A stretch of DNA of 64,000 bases from Bacteroidota bacterium (GCA_018267475.1 JAFDYI010000022.1:1-64000); one strand, 5' to 3'. Positions 41,855-53,233 are shown, counted from the first letter of the stretch. Notes: generated from the letters alone by a model not told the origin. Translations and numbers: made by a program.

Positions 41855-44662
41855 ATGTCTTATTTTTTAGAATTAGTAGCACAGCAGGTACAGCAAAAGT
41901 ACGCCCACAACCTAAACTCCATTTGCCTTGTATTACCCAACAAAAGGGGCGGTTTGTTTTTAAAAAAGCAGTTGCAGCAGGTTTTATCCAAGCCTTCGTG
42001 GATGCCGGAGATTATTTCTACCGAAGAGTTTATAGAAAAAACATCGGGGCTTTTTCGCGTACCCGATTTGCATCTTAGCTTTAGCCTATATCAAAGTTAT
42101 TGCCGTGCGTTGGGTTCGGAGGCTTTGCCTTTTGACCAGTTTTTGAACTGGAGCCCTCAAGCCTTGCAAGATTTTAATGAAATAGACCGTTACCTTGTAG
42201 ATGAAAAAAAAGTGTTTGAAAACCTGCGCGATATAAAAGAAATAGAAAGTTGGAGCTTGGGTAAAGAAAGCCTTTCTGCCATGCAAGAAAAATACTTGAC
42301 TTTTATGCAGCACTTGGGTGCCATATATGCGGATATGAAACACGATGCCTTGCAAAAAAACGAAGGTTGGCAAGGGCTTGCTTATAGAGTAGCCTATCAG
42401 AAAATAGTACAAGAAAATGCCGAGTTGCCTTATAGTCAGGTCCTGTTTTGTGGGTTTAACGCTATGAATTTTGCCGAAGAAAAAATTATAAAACACTTAG
42501 TAGAAAAAAACAAGGCAACGCTTTTGTGGGATGCCGATACCTATTACACACAAGATCTTGCGCAAGAGGCAGGCCTTTTTTTGCGTAAGCATTTCGTTAC
42601 CTTTCATACACAAACACAATTTGTTTCTTCCGAACTAAGCAAGAGTAAAAAACACATTGAAATAAGTGGGGTGGCAGGCCGTGTAGCACAGGTAACGGCC
42701 GCCGTGCAGGCGCTAAATAAAATAAAAGAAACCGACCCGCAGCTGCAAAAAACAGCAGTTGTATTAGCCGACGAAACCCTGCTGCTGCCGCTGCTTAGTG
42801 CTTTGCCGCAAGATATAGGCCCCGTAAATATTACGCTGGAATATCCTACCCGCATCACCACTTTGTATAGTTTGTATGAAGAAACGATGCAAATGCACTT
42901 CAATAAAAAAGGAAAAAGTTTTTATTTTAAAGATGTGTTGGCGGTTTTGTATAACCCCTCTTTTTCTGAATTGTGCCACAAAAAAACAAGAGCTACTCTT
43001 TTACAAAAAATAAACGAAGGTAATTTTATCTATCTCTCGTTTAGCACCTTGAAAGAGTATCTAGGCGATGCTTTTGAAGCGGTAGAGCCCTTGTTTTCTC
43101 TTGTTGATAATCAAGATACTAAAGAGTTGGTTCAAAATCTTTGCCTGTTCAATGATAACCTAATACAAAAGCTGCAACAAGTAAAAAAAGATTCGATAGA
43201 GTTGGAGGTAGCGCTCATTTTTAGACAGCAATTGCACGTGTTGCGGCACCTGTTACAGCAGCACGTTGTTTCATTAAAAGCTTTGCGCATTTTAATGAAA
43301 CAGGTATTATCGCCCATGGGTATTTCTTTTTATGGCGAACCGCTTAGCGGCTTGCAAATTATGGGTGTGTTAGAAACCCGTACCCTTGATTTTAATCACG
43401 TAATCATGCTTTCTGTTAATGAAAATGTGTTGCCATCGGGTAAATCCGGCGACTCGTTTATTGTAGATGACTTAAAGCGGTTTTTAAATATGCCTTTGCC
43501 TCATGAAAAAGATGCTATTTATGCCTACCACTTTTATCGTTTATTGCAACGTAGCCAAAGTGCCACATTGATATACAACACCGAGTCTGATACTTTTGGT
43601 AAAGGCGAGCGAAGCCGTTTTATTACACAGTTGTTATCCGAGTTTCCGAAAAAAAACACGCAGAGCACCATTAAAGAACAAATCTTAACGTTTCCATCAG
43701 AAACAAGTAAAGAGCCTTTTGCCATTATCATAAAAAAAACAGAGGCTGTAATGAAAAGTTTAGTAGATAGGGCTTGTGCCACAGGCTTTTCGCCCAGCTC
43801 TTTAAAAACATATAAAGAATGTTCTTTGAAATTTTATTTTTACTTTGTAGCAAACATCAAAGAAAGCGATGAGGTAGATGAGGATATAGAATCTTCTACC
43901 GTAGGAAGCATTGCCCACAAGGTATTAGAGCTTTTGTTTAAGCCTTTTGTAAAAGAACGTCCTTTATCAGAAAGCGATATTGAGACCATGCAAAAAAAAT
44001 ACGAGCAAGAAATCGAAACGGCTTTTGCAGAATCTTACAAAGAGGGAGCCGGTGATAACGGAAAGCGTATAATAACCTTGCACGTAATAAAAAAATACAT
44101 AGCAAGGCAGCTAGAAAGAGAAAAAGAAGTGATACGCCAGCTGGAACAAAAAAAGAAAACCCGCAGCATCATAGCGGTAGAGGAGAAACTAAAAGCCGCA
44201 TTAACTATAGAAACAGACGATGGACCTCTATCGGCCATCGTAAACGGCACGATAGACCGTATAGACCAAAGCCCCGGTAGCTACAGAGTGGTAGATTACA
44301 AATCGTCGGTGGGAGGTAGTGATAAATTTGATGTAGAAAGTATAGAAGCTGTTTTTACTGAAGAAAAATACGACAAGGCGCTGCAACTGATGGTATATGC
44401 TTGGCTGGTATGGAAAAATAAAAAAGCAGAAGCCAAACAGATACAACCCTGTATTATTCCTTTTAAAGCTGAGAAAAGCGAGTATAGGTTGCTACAAAAT
44501 AAAGTCGATTTTGAATTTAATGACGATATTTTAGGTGATTTTGAAAACTTGTTAGGCGGGTTTATAAAAGAGATTTTTGACCAAAATACAGATTTTAGCC
44601 CCACTCAAGATGAAGAAAAATGCAAGTATTGCGCCTATAAAAGAATTTGCAACAGAAATTAA
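41855..44662 (+). CDS. addB: AddB-like PD-(D/E)XK nuclease/helicase subunit
   Basis: The 935-aa protein resembles the B subunit of AddAB, which processes double-strand breaks for RecA. The N-terminal, degenerate helicase part starts with ICLVLPNKRGGLFLKKQL. The C-terminal nuclease has SIAHKVLELL, VVDYKSS and QLMVYAWLV. The four cysteines in YKEC and CKYCAYKRIC fit the AddB iron-sulfur cluster that flanks the nuclease. The partner AddA is not in the window. It lies between the BamA-like gene and pyrG, transcribed alone. Confidence 0.87.
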   Translation: MSYFLELVAQQVQQKYAHNLNSICLVLPNKRGGLFLKKQLQQVLSKPSWMPEIISTEEFIEKTSGLFRVPDLHLSFSLYQSYCRALGSEALPFDQFLNWSPQALQDFNEIDRYLVDEKKVFENLRDIKEIESWSLGKESLSAMQEKYLTFMQHLGAIYADMKHDALQKNEGWQGLAYRVAYQKIVQENAELPYSQVLFCGFNAMNFAEEKIIKHLVEKNKATLLWDADTYYTQDLAQEAGLFLRKHFVTFHTQTQFVSSELSKSKKHIEISGVAGRVAQVTAAVQALNKIKETDPQLQKTAVVLADETLLLPLLSALPQDIGPVNITLEYPTRITTLYSLYEETMQMHFNKKGKSFYFKDVLAVLYNPSFSELCHKKTRATLLQKINEGNFIYLSFSTLKEYLGDAFEAVEPLFSLVDNQDTKELVQNLCLFNDNLIQKLQQVKKDSIELEVALIFRQQLHVLRHLLQQHVVSLKALRILMKQVLSPMGISFYGEPLSGLQIMGVLETRTLDFNHVIMLSVNENVLPSGKSGDSFIVDDLKRFLNMPLPHEKDAIYAYHFYRLLQRSQSATLIYNTESDTFGKGERSRFITQLLSEFPKKNTQSTIKEQILTFPSETSKEPFAIIIKKTEAVMKSLVDRACATGFSPSSLKTYKECSLKFYFYFVANIKESDEVDEDIESSTVGSIAHKVLELLFKPFVKERPLSESDIETMQKKYEQEIETAFAESYKEGAGDNGKRIITLHVIKKYIARQLEREKEVIRQLEQKKKTRSIIAVEEKLKAALTIETDDGPLSAIVNGTIDRIDQSPGSYRVVDYKSSVGGSDKFDVESIEAVFTEEKYDKALQLMVYAWLVWKNKKAEAKQIQPCIIPFKAEKSEYRLLQNKVDFEFNDDILGDFENLLGGFIKEIFDQNTDFSPTQDEEKCKYCAYKRICNRN

Positions 44663-46306
<1,644 letters not shown>

Positions 46307-46310
46307 TACC

Positions 46311-46347
46311 AAAACAGAAATTAATGAGTGCTGTTTTTTGTTTGTTT
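46311..46347. terminator. Putative bidirectional terminator between pyrG and lytTR
   Basis: AAAACAG (46311-46317) and CTGTTTT (46331-46337) form a 7-bp stem, followed by a T-rich stretch to 46347. It lies between convergent genes. Confidence 0.5.
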
Positions 46348-47082
46348 TTACAAGCCTAATACTTCTTTTAGTTTTCCATAGCCTGTTTTGCTTAGCGGAA
46401 TTTTTACCCCTGATTTTAACACAGCCACATGACTGTCTTTTTCAAAAACTTCTATTTTTGTTATTTGAGCTACCTGCACAATGTACGAGCGGTGTACGCG
46501 TACAAATTGATGCGATGGAAGGCTTTGCTCAAAATAATTCATGGTTTTCTTTTTTAAAGAGTAGCCCTCTTTGGTAAAAATTTTCACATAGTCGTCGTAG
46601 GCTTCAAAATAATGAATGTCGTTTATAGGAATTATTTTTATGTTGCTTCCATTTTTTACTACTACTCGGTGTGCTTCTTCGGGTTGTTTGTGTGCCTGTT
46701 CTAATAAGGGAGGCACTGTGTCTTCTTTTGCTGCGTTTTGTTCCCACTTGGCAAGTGCTTTTTCAAAACGTTCTTTGTTAAAGGGTTTTAGTAAGTAATC
46801 AACGGCGTGTGTTTCAAAGGCTTTGATGGCATATTCATCAAAGGCCGTAGTAAAAATAACCGAAACAGGAAAATCAATAAGTTCTAACATTTCAAAACCG
46901 GTAATTTTAGGCATTTGAATATCCAAAAAAATAAGGTCGGGTTTATGCTGCATAATGGCCTTTACACCTTCAAACCCATCGCTGCACTCTTGTGCTATTT
47001 CCATTTCGGGGTGTGCTTGTAAATACTCTTTTACAATAGAGCGTGCTAAAGGTTCGTCGTCTATGATAATGCATTTTTTCAT
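46348..47082 (-). CDS. LytTR-type response regulator
   Basis: The 244-aa regulator has a receiver domain (KCIIIDDEPLARSI, phosphorylated Asp54 in IFLDIQMP, VIFTTAFDEYAIKAF with the Thr, and LLKPF) followed from about 135 by a LytTR DNA-binding domain (FEAYDDYVKIFT, FVRVHRSYIVQVAQI). It pairs with the LytS-like kinase, whose stop overlaps its start by 4 bp. LytTR regulators often control surface or stress genes; here a LiaF-like gene lies upstream in the same operon. Confidence 0.94.
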   Translation of the reverse strand: MKKCIIIDDEPLARSIVKEYLQAHPEMEIAQECSDGFEGVKAIMQHKPDLIFLDIQMPKITGFEMLELIDFPVSVIFTTAFDEYAIKAFETHAVDYLLKPFNKERFEKALAKWEQNAAKEDTVPPLLEQAHKQPEEAHRVVVKNGSNIKIIPINDIHYFEAYDDYVKIFTKEGYSLKKKTMNYFEQSLPSHQFVRVHRSYIVQVAQITKIEVFEKDSHVAVLKSGVKIPLSKTGYGKLKEVLGL

Positions 47083-48140
47083 GATGATTGAGGTATGATG
47101 AGCGTGGTGGTAAAAGTGTTTTCGTGTGTGCTGGTTTGTACTAAGTTGTTTTGATAAAAGAGCAAATACAAGCGTCGGTTAATAGAGCTTAGTCCAAAAC
47201 CGATGCCTTTATTGGGTTGTGCTGTTTCTGGGTCAAAAGGGTTGCTGATATTTATTTTTAAGTTCTTGTTTTCTTTTTTTGCGATTATCTTAATAGTTAC
47301 TTCTCCGGTAGTGTCGTATAAGCCAAATTTAATAGCATTTTCTACAATAGGTTGTAGCAATAAGGGTGGAATTAGTAAACAGCAACTATCCTCATCTATT
47401 AAAAAGTCAAGATGCAGACGATGACCAAAGCGTACTTTTTCTATTTCTAAATACAGCTGCAGGTGCTTTAGTTCTTCTTGAAATGAAATAAAAGTTTGTT
47501 CGTCTTTTTTTAGTGTTCCTCGTAAAAAGCCGGATAACTGTTGTATCATTTTCCGGGCTTCTTCGGGTTTAGTTACTACTAAGGCGTTGATAGAGTTTAA
47601 GCTGTTAAATAAAAAATGAGGTTGCAGTTGTTGGCGCAAATCCATAAGTTCGGCTTCTCGCAATAATTTTTCACTGTCGTTTTTTTGTTTTTCTCCGGCT
47701 TGTTGTTGCGATAAGCTATTAAAAAACCAATTGGCAAGAGCTACCCAGGTAATAAGCAGCAGAGCAATGGCAAAGCGTATTAACACTGTTTTTTTTAGCA
47801 TTTCGGTGTAGGCGGCAGTATCGTTTAGCAAATGGGGCAATAAAGAGGTGCACAGTGCGGCTATAATAAGTGCAGCTATTTTCGCGCAAAAAAAAGCGAT
47901 GAGGCTTAGGCTTACTATTTTTATGCTTGCTTTTTTTTTATCGGGGTCAAGCCAGCGCATCATGTGGCTGGTGCCAAAGCATACAGCAAAAAGCAGGCTG
48001 TTGTTTACCGTGCTGTCTATTAGTGCTATTTTTATGTTGAGACCTAATTTGTATAAAGCCAGCACGTGAAGCAGCCACCAGCCCAGCGCACTGATTAAAA
48101 TAAGTATTTTGTTTTTTTTATGCAGTAAATGCGCTTCCAA
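47079..48140 (-). CDS. LytS/YehU-type sensor histidine kinase
   Basis: The 353-aa kinase has four predicted N-terminal membrane helices (about 10-30, 43-60, 75-100, 118-140), without a periplasmic sensor domain. The His_kinase motif LQPHFLFNSLNSINAL carries phospho-acceptor His175, and the ATPase core has PIVENAIKFG and GIGFGLSSINRRL. This is the short membrane-sensing type that signals to LytTR regulators. It is coupled to the regulator gene and starts 3 bp after the DUF4288 gene. Confidence 0.93.
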   Translation of the reverse strand: MEAHLLHKKNKILILISALGWWLLHVLALYKLGLNIKIALIDSTVNNSLLFAVCFGTSHMMRWLDPDKKKASIKIVSLSLIAFFCAKIAALIIAALCTSLLPHLLNDTAAYTEMLKKTVLIRFAIALLLITWVALANWFFNSLSQQQAGEKQKNDSEKLLREAELMDLRQQLQPHFLFNSLNSINALVVTKPEEARKMIQQLSGFLRGTLKKDEQTFISFQEELKHLQLYLEIEKVRFGHRLHLDFLIDEDSCCLLIPPLLLQPIVENAIKFGLYDTTGEVTIKIIAKKENKNLKINISNPFDPETAQPNKGIGFGLSSINRRLYLLFYQNNLVQTSTHENTFTTTLIIPQSS

Positions 48141-48143
48141 TTT

Positions 48144-48506
48144 TTAAAAAATATAAGCAAAGTTACTAAGTGTTTCAATAGTACGTTCTTTTTGCTTTAC
48201 TAAGCTTATAAATTCGGAGGCATTATGAGGCTCTTCGGTGCAAGAGTGTATTTGTGCTCCGTCTTTTATGTTTTTTAATTCAAACAAATCCAATATGCCA
48301 ATAAAGTTCCATACCACTAATTCGTTTTTTTCGTTAGTAAAAGAGAGCTCTTCTTCTTTTCCTTTTATGCGTGCTTTTTCAAGGGCCTGTGCCTCGCTTG
48401 CGGCTTCAAAAATCCTGAATTGTTCATCAAACTGTGGTTTGTGCGTGCCCGCACCGCTAATAATTTGAAAAACCATTTTAGCCAGGTAGGTGTTTTGTTT
48501 TTTCAT
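48144..48506 (-). CDS. DUF4288 protein
   Basis: The 120-aa soluble protein contains the DUF4288 core YLAKMVFQIISGAGTHKPQF, then QFRIFEAASEAQALEKARIKG and LVVWNFIGILDLFEL. The function is unknown. It lies in the operon LiaF-like, DUF4288, LytS and LytTR, with gaps of 11 bp and 3 bp, so a role in the same envelope-sensing circuit can be guessed from position alone. No signal peptide or membrane segment is seen. Confidence 0.85.
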   Translation of the reverse strand: MKKQNTYLAKMVFQIISGAGTHKPQFDEQFRIFEAASEAQALEKARIKGKEEELSFTNEKNELVVWNFIGILDLFELKNIKDGAQIHSCTEEPHNASEFISLVKQKERTIETLSNFAYIF

Positions 48507-48517
48507 AAAAAGGGTAG

Positions 48518-49285
48518 TTAATAATTTTTAATGTCAATACCGCCAAAAGTAATATCTCCGTTTATGATAAGTGTTTTTTCGATGTTGGGTTGGGAGTTCT
48601 TGCGTTTGTCTGATACATCTCCAAAAACGGTGCGCGCCCCGTCGGTACGCACGCTCCAGTTGCTGGGTACAATAAGTTTTACGCCACTAAAGGTAGCTTC
48701 TATATTTAAAACGGCTGTCCCATTGATGTCGGCTTGAGAAAAATCCAATTCTCCTCCTCCAAAGGTGCAATCTATGTTTCCGCCTTTAAAATTTTTTGAG
48801 ATAATGTTTTTCTTAAAGCCACTAAACACAATGTCTATATTTATAGTGTCTTCATCAGAGGTGGTTTTGTCGTTTCCAAACACACACGCATTTTTATACG
48901 GCTGTTGCTGATGCCAGTGCCTATGTCTAAATCGTTTACTTGGAAAAAAAATAAGTTTTAGTCCAAAGAGCATGGCTAACACGGGGCCTAGTATATGCCA
49001 GCCAATAAAGTATCCGGGAAATAAAAAGGCAGTGCCTATCAGTATTAAAACAAAACCTCCAAAACTCCTAAACTTGTTGATGAGGAGCATAAAAAAACCC
49101 AATGCAATAAGAAGCATTTGCCAACTGCTAAGCCAAAGAGGCAACTCTAAGCCCATTTGTTCGCTTAAAAAAACACCGCCTACTAAAAATAAAACAAACC
49201 CCCATGCCATACGGCGACGGCGGTGATGTGTTTGCATTTCTTTCATGTGCTCGTCCCAATTTTCTCTTCTGTTTGTTGTTTCCAT
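48518..49285 (-). CDS. LiaF-like transmembrane protein
   Basis: The 255-aa protein has a charged N-terminus (HHRRRRMAWGF) and then four membrane helices at about 25-125 in the LiaF/DUF5668 style (FLVGGVFLSEQMGLELP, FVLILIGTAFLFPGYF). The C-terminal beta-helical domain has the repeated pattern VFSGFKKNI, CTFGGGELDFSQA, EATFSGVKLIVPSNW and ITFGGIDIKNY. LiaF proteins inhibit the LiaSR-type envelope-stress system in Firmicutes. The gene order here, directly before a LytS/LytTR pair, suggests an analogous inhibitor-sensor set. It leads the operon behind a TATCTTTG box. Confidence 0.87.
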   Translation of the reverse strand: METTNRRENWDEHMKEMQTHHRRRRMAWGFVLFLVGGVFLSEQMGLELPLWLSSWQMLLIALGFFMLLINKFRSFGGFVLILIGTAFLFPGYFIGWHILGPVLAMLFGLKLIFFPSKRFRHRHWHQQQPYKNACVFGNDKTTSDEDTINIDIVFSGFKKNIISKNFKGGNIDCTFGGGELDFSQADINGTAVLNIEATFSGVKLIVPSNWSVRTDGARTVFGDVSDKRKNSQPNIEKTLIINGDITFGGIDIKNY

Positions 49286-49315
49286 GTTTTTGTAAATTTA
49301 TGAGACAAAGATAGG

Positions 49316-49323
49316 CGCAGCAA
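49316..49323 (-). promoter_or_regulatory. Putative -7 box of the LiaF-like/LytS operon
   Basis: TATCTTTG on the minus strand, 30 nt before the ATG. The upstream 49324-49403 is AT-rich with no gene. Confidence 0.5.
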
Positions 49324-49403
49324 GGCAGTATAAGCAAGCCTTATTAGGTTGTTGATAGAGAAGGGTAGGTAAGAGGGCTTGTTTTATCGGTAAAAATACT
49401 TGG

Positions 49404-50393
49404 CTATTGTAGTTTTTTTTGCTGTTGCCACTCAAAATCAAATTTCTCATGCCAATATCGGGCTAGGTATTCTTGTTCGCTTTGCCCCGGTGTGGGAATG
49501 AGGGTGGCTTTTTTTTCTACCGCGTGCAAATCCATAAGGGTAGAATAGCCGCTGCGGCAAATAATTTTTTTTGACACTTCAAGTAAATGCTGTAGTTGTT
49601 TAGACGAGGCATAAGGATATACCGTAACGTTTTTGGGAATGTTTTTTTTTGTTTCAGCGCTGCTGCCCCTTACTAATGCTATTTTTAAGGAGCTTGCATC
49701 TTTATACATAAAAAGGAGTTTTTGTTCTAGTAAACTTCGTTGTGGCTCCGCTCCTGATAATAAGAGGAGCACATCGTATTTTTTCTCTTCGTTGGTGTTT
49801 TCGTGTTTTTTTAAACGACTTAAGGGATTGATAAAAGTAATGTTTTGTAAGCGCGTATCGGCTTCGGAAAGGATGCCGCTTAGTCGTTTTTCTTTTTCGG
49901 CATAATCAGGAACCCAAATGCGGTGGTATTTTTTTAAAAAGAAAAAATGAACTCGGTTGCTTGCTTTTTTTAGTATGGGGGTTTGTATGTTTAGTTGGTG
50001 GGTAATAAAAATACTGGGAATAGATGAGTGGTACAAGCCAAAACGATTGTCGCTGATGATGAGGTCTATATCGTTATTGTTTGTGTATTGTTGAAGCCAT
50101 TGTTGCTCTTTTTTTATGAGTAAAAGTAAACGAGGGGCTTGCCAAAACAATTTAAGCCAAAGAGGTATCACTTTAGAATAACGTACCCGATAACCAAAAC
50201 AAAGGGTGTATTGCACCCCGAAAAGTTCTTGTTCTAAAAATTTTTTTTGTTCGGGTGTGCACGCAACTACAATCTGATTGTTTTGCTTTTGTAGTTGTTG
50301 TATTAAGGGAACGCACCGGGCGCTGTGCCCCATGCCCCAATCTAGCGGTGCCACAAGCACTTTTTTGTGCTGTATTTCCCAGGGGCAAAGCAT
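49404..50393 (-). CDS. Glycosyltransferase, GT28/MurG-like
   Basis: The 329-aa protein begins VLVAPLDWGMGHSARCVPLI, the acceptor-binding loop of GT28-like transferases. The C-terminal nucleotide-sugar site is IICRSGYSTLMDLHAVEKKATLIPTPG, with QSEQEYLARYW. It lacks a membrane anchor. The acceptor and donor are unknown. It starts 2 bp after the stop of the large sorting-domain protein on the same strand and is very likely co-transcribed. A role in modifying that protein or its anchor is inference. Confidence 0.85.
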   Translation of the reverse strand: MLCPWEIQHKKVLVAPLDWGMGHSARCVPLIQQLQKQNNQIVVACTPEQKKFLEQELFGVQYTLCFGYRVRYSKVIPLWLKLFWQAPRLLLLIKKEQQWLQQYTNNNDIDLIISDNRFGLYHSSIPSIFITHQLNIQTPILKKASNRVHFFFLKKYHRIWVPDYAEKEKRLSGILSEADTRLQNITFINPLSRLKKHENTNEEKKYDVLLLLSGAEPQRSLLEQKLLFMYKDASSLKIALVRGSSAETKKNIPKNVTVYPYASSKQLQHLLEVSKKIICRSGYSTLMDLHAVEKKATLIPTPGQSEQEYLARYWHEKFDFEWQQQKKLQ

Positions 50394-50395
50394 GG

Positions 50396-53221
50396 TTATC
50401 GTATCAGCTGCACAAAACCTTTTATTTTTTTTTCTACTAATCCATAGTAATGTATTTCATAATAGGTGCAGGTGTAAAAATACGTGCCATCGGGGGCGGG
50501 TTGTTTCATTTGCTTGGTTTTCCCGTCCCAACCCAAAGCCGGATTGCTGTTTTCATATACTACTTCGCCCCAGCGGTTGTACATTACAAAATCTACGCTT
50601 TTTATATATCTGTTTTTTACCGGAATGTAGCTGTCGTTCACATTGTCGTTGTTCGGAGTAAAAATGTTGGGCAGCTCGTATTCGGGGCAATTGTCGGTAC
50701 AGCTTTCGTTATTCAAAGCCGATTGATTTCCTGCCGAATCTACGGCCACAATAATGTAGCAGCCCGCTATGCTTAGTGTATTGGTTTTAGTAGTATAAAG
50801 GGTATCGTTAGGGTTTAGCAGCGAGTCTATTTTGGTTAAGAGGCTGTCCTGCCGGGCTGTGTAGTAAATATAGTATTTTACCACATCATCTACATGGCAA
50901 CTATGGTTGGGGTTTGTCCAGCTTAGTTGGTTGGTAGCGGCATCGCAATTTCCGTTTATGCTCAGGGTGGGTTGGCAGGGCGGTTCATCGTCAATAGGCG
51001 TTACGCAAATTTTTTGAGAAAAATTATACAGAGGGCTTTGCACATAGGGGTTCATATAAGTGCCGGCACTTTGTATTTTAAAACAGCAGGGGTAATTATT
51101 ACTTAATCCATATACGGTATCTGTTGTAGCGTGTGTGGTGCCTACCAAGTGATAGCCGCTATTGGTATAGTTTTGTTGATAGATGTAATACAAAGTATCT
51201 TGCCAAGGTGTTTGCGCTGTCCAGTTCAAAATTACTTTTCGGTTATGCCCTACGCCGCTTACAAAGATAGAGCTTGCAGGAGCGCTGTTGCCGGCGTACC
51301 GCCCTCCGGAGGCATAAAAATATACTTTGTAGTAATACGATTTGTTTTGTGTATCAAGCAAGGTGTCGGTATAGGTGGTGTCAGAAGCGTTATTTAACAG
51401 CGAGAAATAGGCTCGGGTAGGAGAGGTGTAAACCACAGTAGTGTAGGTGCCCGATGCATCTAATTTACTTAAGGTAAAGTAGTAAGGGCCTCCGTTTCCG
51501 GCTTTTGTTGTGTCAAAGTTTACGGCACCTAAAACGGGTTTTTTCCATCGTATTGAAATACGCCCGTATTGAGTGTTGGTGGTATCCACCGAAACATTAG
51601 TAAGAATAGGTACGCCAAAATGAAGGGTTACACAGGCGGCATTGCCGGGGTTGGCTATGCTGAGAGAGCCGTCGGCAAATTTAGCTATTACAATGTAGGA
51701 GTAGGTGTTTCCTGCAGGCAATCCCAGTCCGTTGTTGGTATCATAAAAAACAGGGTTCGCGCCCGCAGGGGCAGTTCCAATCAGTTGAAATCCGGAGCTG
51801 GGGGGTACTCCCGTTTGGCAAGGGTTAGGCGCAAAGGTAGAGCAGCCGCTTACGCGATAAATTAAGTAGCTGCTGATGCTGTTAAAAGTATTGCCGCTGC
51901 AATTTAGCGGAGGCAACCAGCTTAGCTTAATGCTATCGCCTTGTACGTTGGCGGTAAGGTTTTGTATGGGGGGGGCTACTACTTTTAGAGTGATGGTGGC
52001 ATAACCGGTGTTTTGAGGTTTACTGCTGTCAGAGCCTCGTACGGTAACGTAGTAGGGGTTTAGTTGCACGGCCTGGCAGTTTGGCAACCAAGAAAGGGTG
52101 CCCGAGGCAGAATTAGATGAGTTGGTACTGCCCGAAAAAACGGCATTGGTGCCAATGTTGGTAGCTGTAAGCGCTAAGCCTGTGGCGCTAATGCTTAGGC
52201 TGCCGCCGCTTTCTGAGGCGGTGATGACCGGAGAGGTATAGTTAGAGCCGGCTATGATGCAAGCGTTGGTAGCGCTTAGGTTCATGCTTACGTTGTTGTT
52301 GCCGCCCGTGCAGTTGTTTACATAAATCTGTACGGCAAATACGGTACTGCCTATTAAATAACGGCTGCCGTCAATAGGGTTTCTTCTATACTCTTTTATC
52401 AACATATCAATATCATACTCTCCAATTTGTTGTTGCAGCCAGGGCGATACCCAGCAGAGCTGCCCTGTAATGGGGTTTACCGATATGTTGGGCGGAATAA
52501 AAGCGCCCGGTGTTACCATAAACAAATGGCCGGAACTTCCTCCCGCATTACCCGTCATAAATGGAATGAGCGAGTAGGCAAGGCTGTCGTTGTCGGGGTC
52601 TATCATGCCCGGGTTGTAGCAAAAAGTTTGATGGAGGCAAGCATTATCAATAGGCGGGTTGGTTACTAAAGGCGTGTTGTTTATAGATAAGCCTACTCCG
52701 TTGTTGGTGCTAATGGTATCCATCAATGCAAAGGCCACACTGCCCGACGAGGGTATGTTGTTTACGTTGTCGTCCAAATTAGGGTCAATCATTCCTAATA
52801 TGTATTTGCCGGGGTTTAAAGCACGCTCTCTATCGCCATCGTAGATGTTGTATTTTACCCCGCCGTACGTACTTCCGGGGGGCGAGGATAACGAGTAGGT
52901 GCTTACCAACATCTCTCCCCAGCCTGAGGTGGCACCCGGGTCGCCCGGGCAGTTGGCTAACCCTTGAGGTACTAAATTAGCTGTACCGTTTATACGAGTG
53001 CAATTAATGCTGTCTATAATATTGCCAAAGGGGTCCATAATCAACAAGGTTTGGTAGCAGCGGTCGGCACTAACGCTGGTTGGGTTGGTGTAGGTATATA
53101 TTCTAAAATGGTATTTGCCGGTAGCTGCGTTGTAGGTGTAGCCTATATAGCCGGCTCGGTTGTGAGTAGCCCAAGCGCCTATTGTAAGTAATAAAAAAAC
53201 AAAAAAGAGTTTAAAACGCAT
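50396..53221 (-). CDS. Large secreted protein with fibronectin-like domains and T9SS type B sorting domain
   Basis: The 941-aa protein has a signal peptide (MRFKLFFVFLLLTIGAWA) followed by THNRAGYIGYTYN, a conserved N-terminal opening of many Bacteroidota gliding-associated proteins. Beta-rich modules follow. Fibronectin type III-like segments appear near 420-520 (NLTANVQGDSIKLSWLPP), 545-645 and 730-850. The C-terminus is a gliding-motility sorting domain (PNIFTPNNDNVNDSYIPV, MYNRWGEVVYE, GFVQLIR). The start is set at 53221; an ATG one codon earlier lies only 1 nt after the -7 box. Function is unknown; it is probably surface-exposed. Confidence 0.88.
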   Translation of the reverse strand: MRFKLFFVFLLLTIGAWATHNRAGYIGYTYNAATGKYHFRIYTYTNPTSVSADRCYQTLLIMDPFGNIIDSINCTRINGTANLVPQGLANCPGDPGATSGWGEMLVSTYSLSSPPGSTYGGVKYNIYDGDRERALNPGKYILGMIDPNLDDNVNNIPSSGSVAFALMDTISTNNGVGLSINNTPLVTNPPIDNACLHQTFCYNPGMIDPDNDSLAYSLIPFMTGNAGGSSGHLFMVTPGAFIPPNISVNPITGQLCWVSPWLQQQIGEYDIDMLIKEYRRNPIDGSRYLIGSTVFAVQIYVNNCTGGNNNVSMNLSATNACIIAGSNYTSPVITASESGGSLSISATGLALTATNIGTNAVFSGSTNSSNSASGTLSWLPNCQAVQLNPYYVTVRGSDSSKPQNTGYATITLKVVAPPIQNLTANVQGDSIKLSWLPPLNCSGNTFNSISSYLIYRVSGCSTFAPNPCQTGVPPSSGFQLIGTAPAGANPVFYDTNNGLGLPAGNTYSYIVIAKFADGSLSIANPGNAACVTLHFGVPILTNVSVDTTNTQYGRISIRWKKPVLGAVNFDTTKAGNGGPYYFTLSKLDASGTYTTVVYTSPTRAYFSLLNNASDTTYTDTLLDTQNKSYYYKVYFYASGGRYAGNSAPASSIFVSGVGHNRKVILNWTAQTPWQDTLYYIYQQNYTNSGYHLVGTTHATTDTVYGLSNNYPCCFKIQSAGTYMNPYVQSPLYNFSQKICVTPIDDEPPCQPTLSINGNCDAATNQLSWTNPNHSCHVDDVVKYYIYYTARQDSLLTKIDSLLNPNDTLYTTKTNTLSIAGCYIIVAVDSAGNQSALNNESCTDNCPEYELPNIFTPNNDNVNDSYIPVKNRYIKSVDFVMYNRWGEVVYENSNPALGWDGKTKQMKQPAPDGTYFYTCTYYEIHYYGLVEKKIKGFVQLIR

Positions 53222-53225
53222 CATA

Positions 53226-53233
53226 CAAAGATA
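53226..53233 (-). promoter_or_regulatory. Putative -7 box of the large surface protein gene
   Basis: TATCTTTG on the minus strand, 4 nt before the ATG at 53221. Confidence 0.5.
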
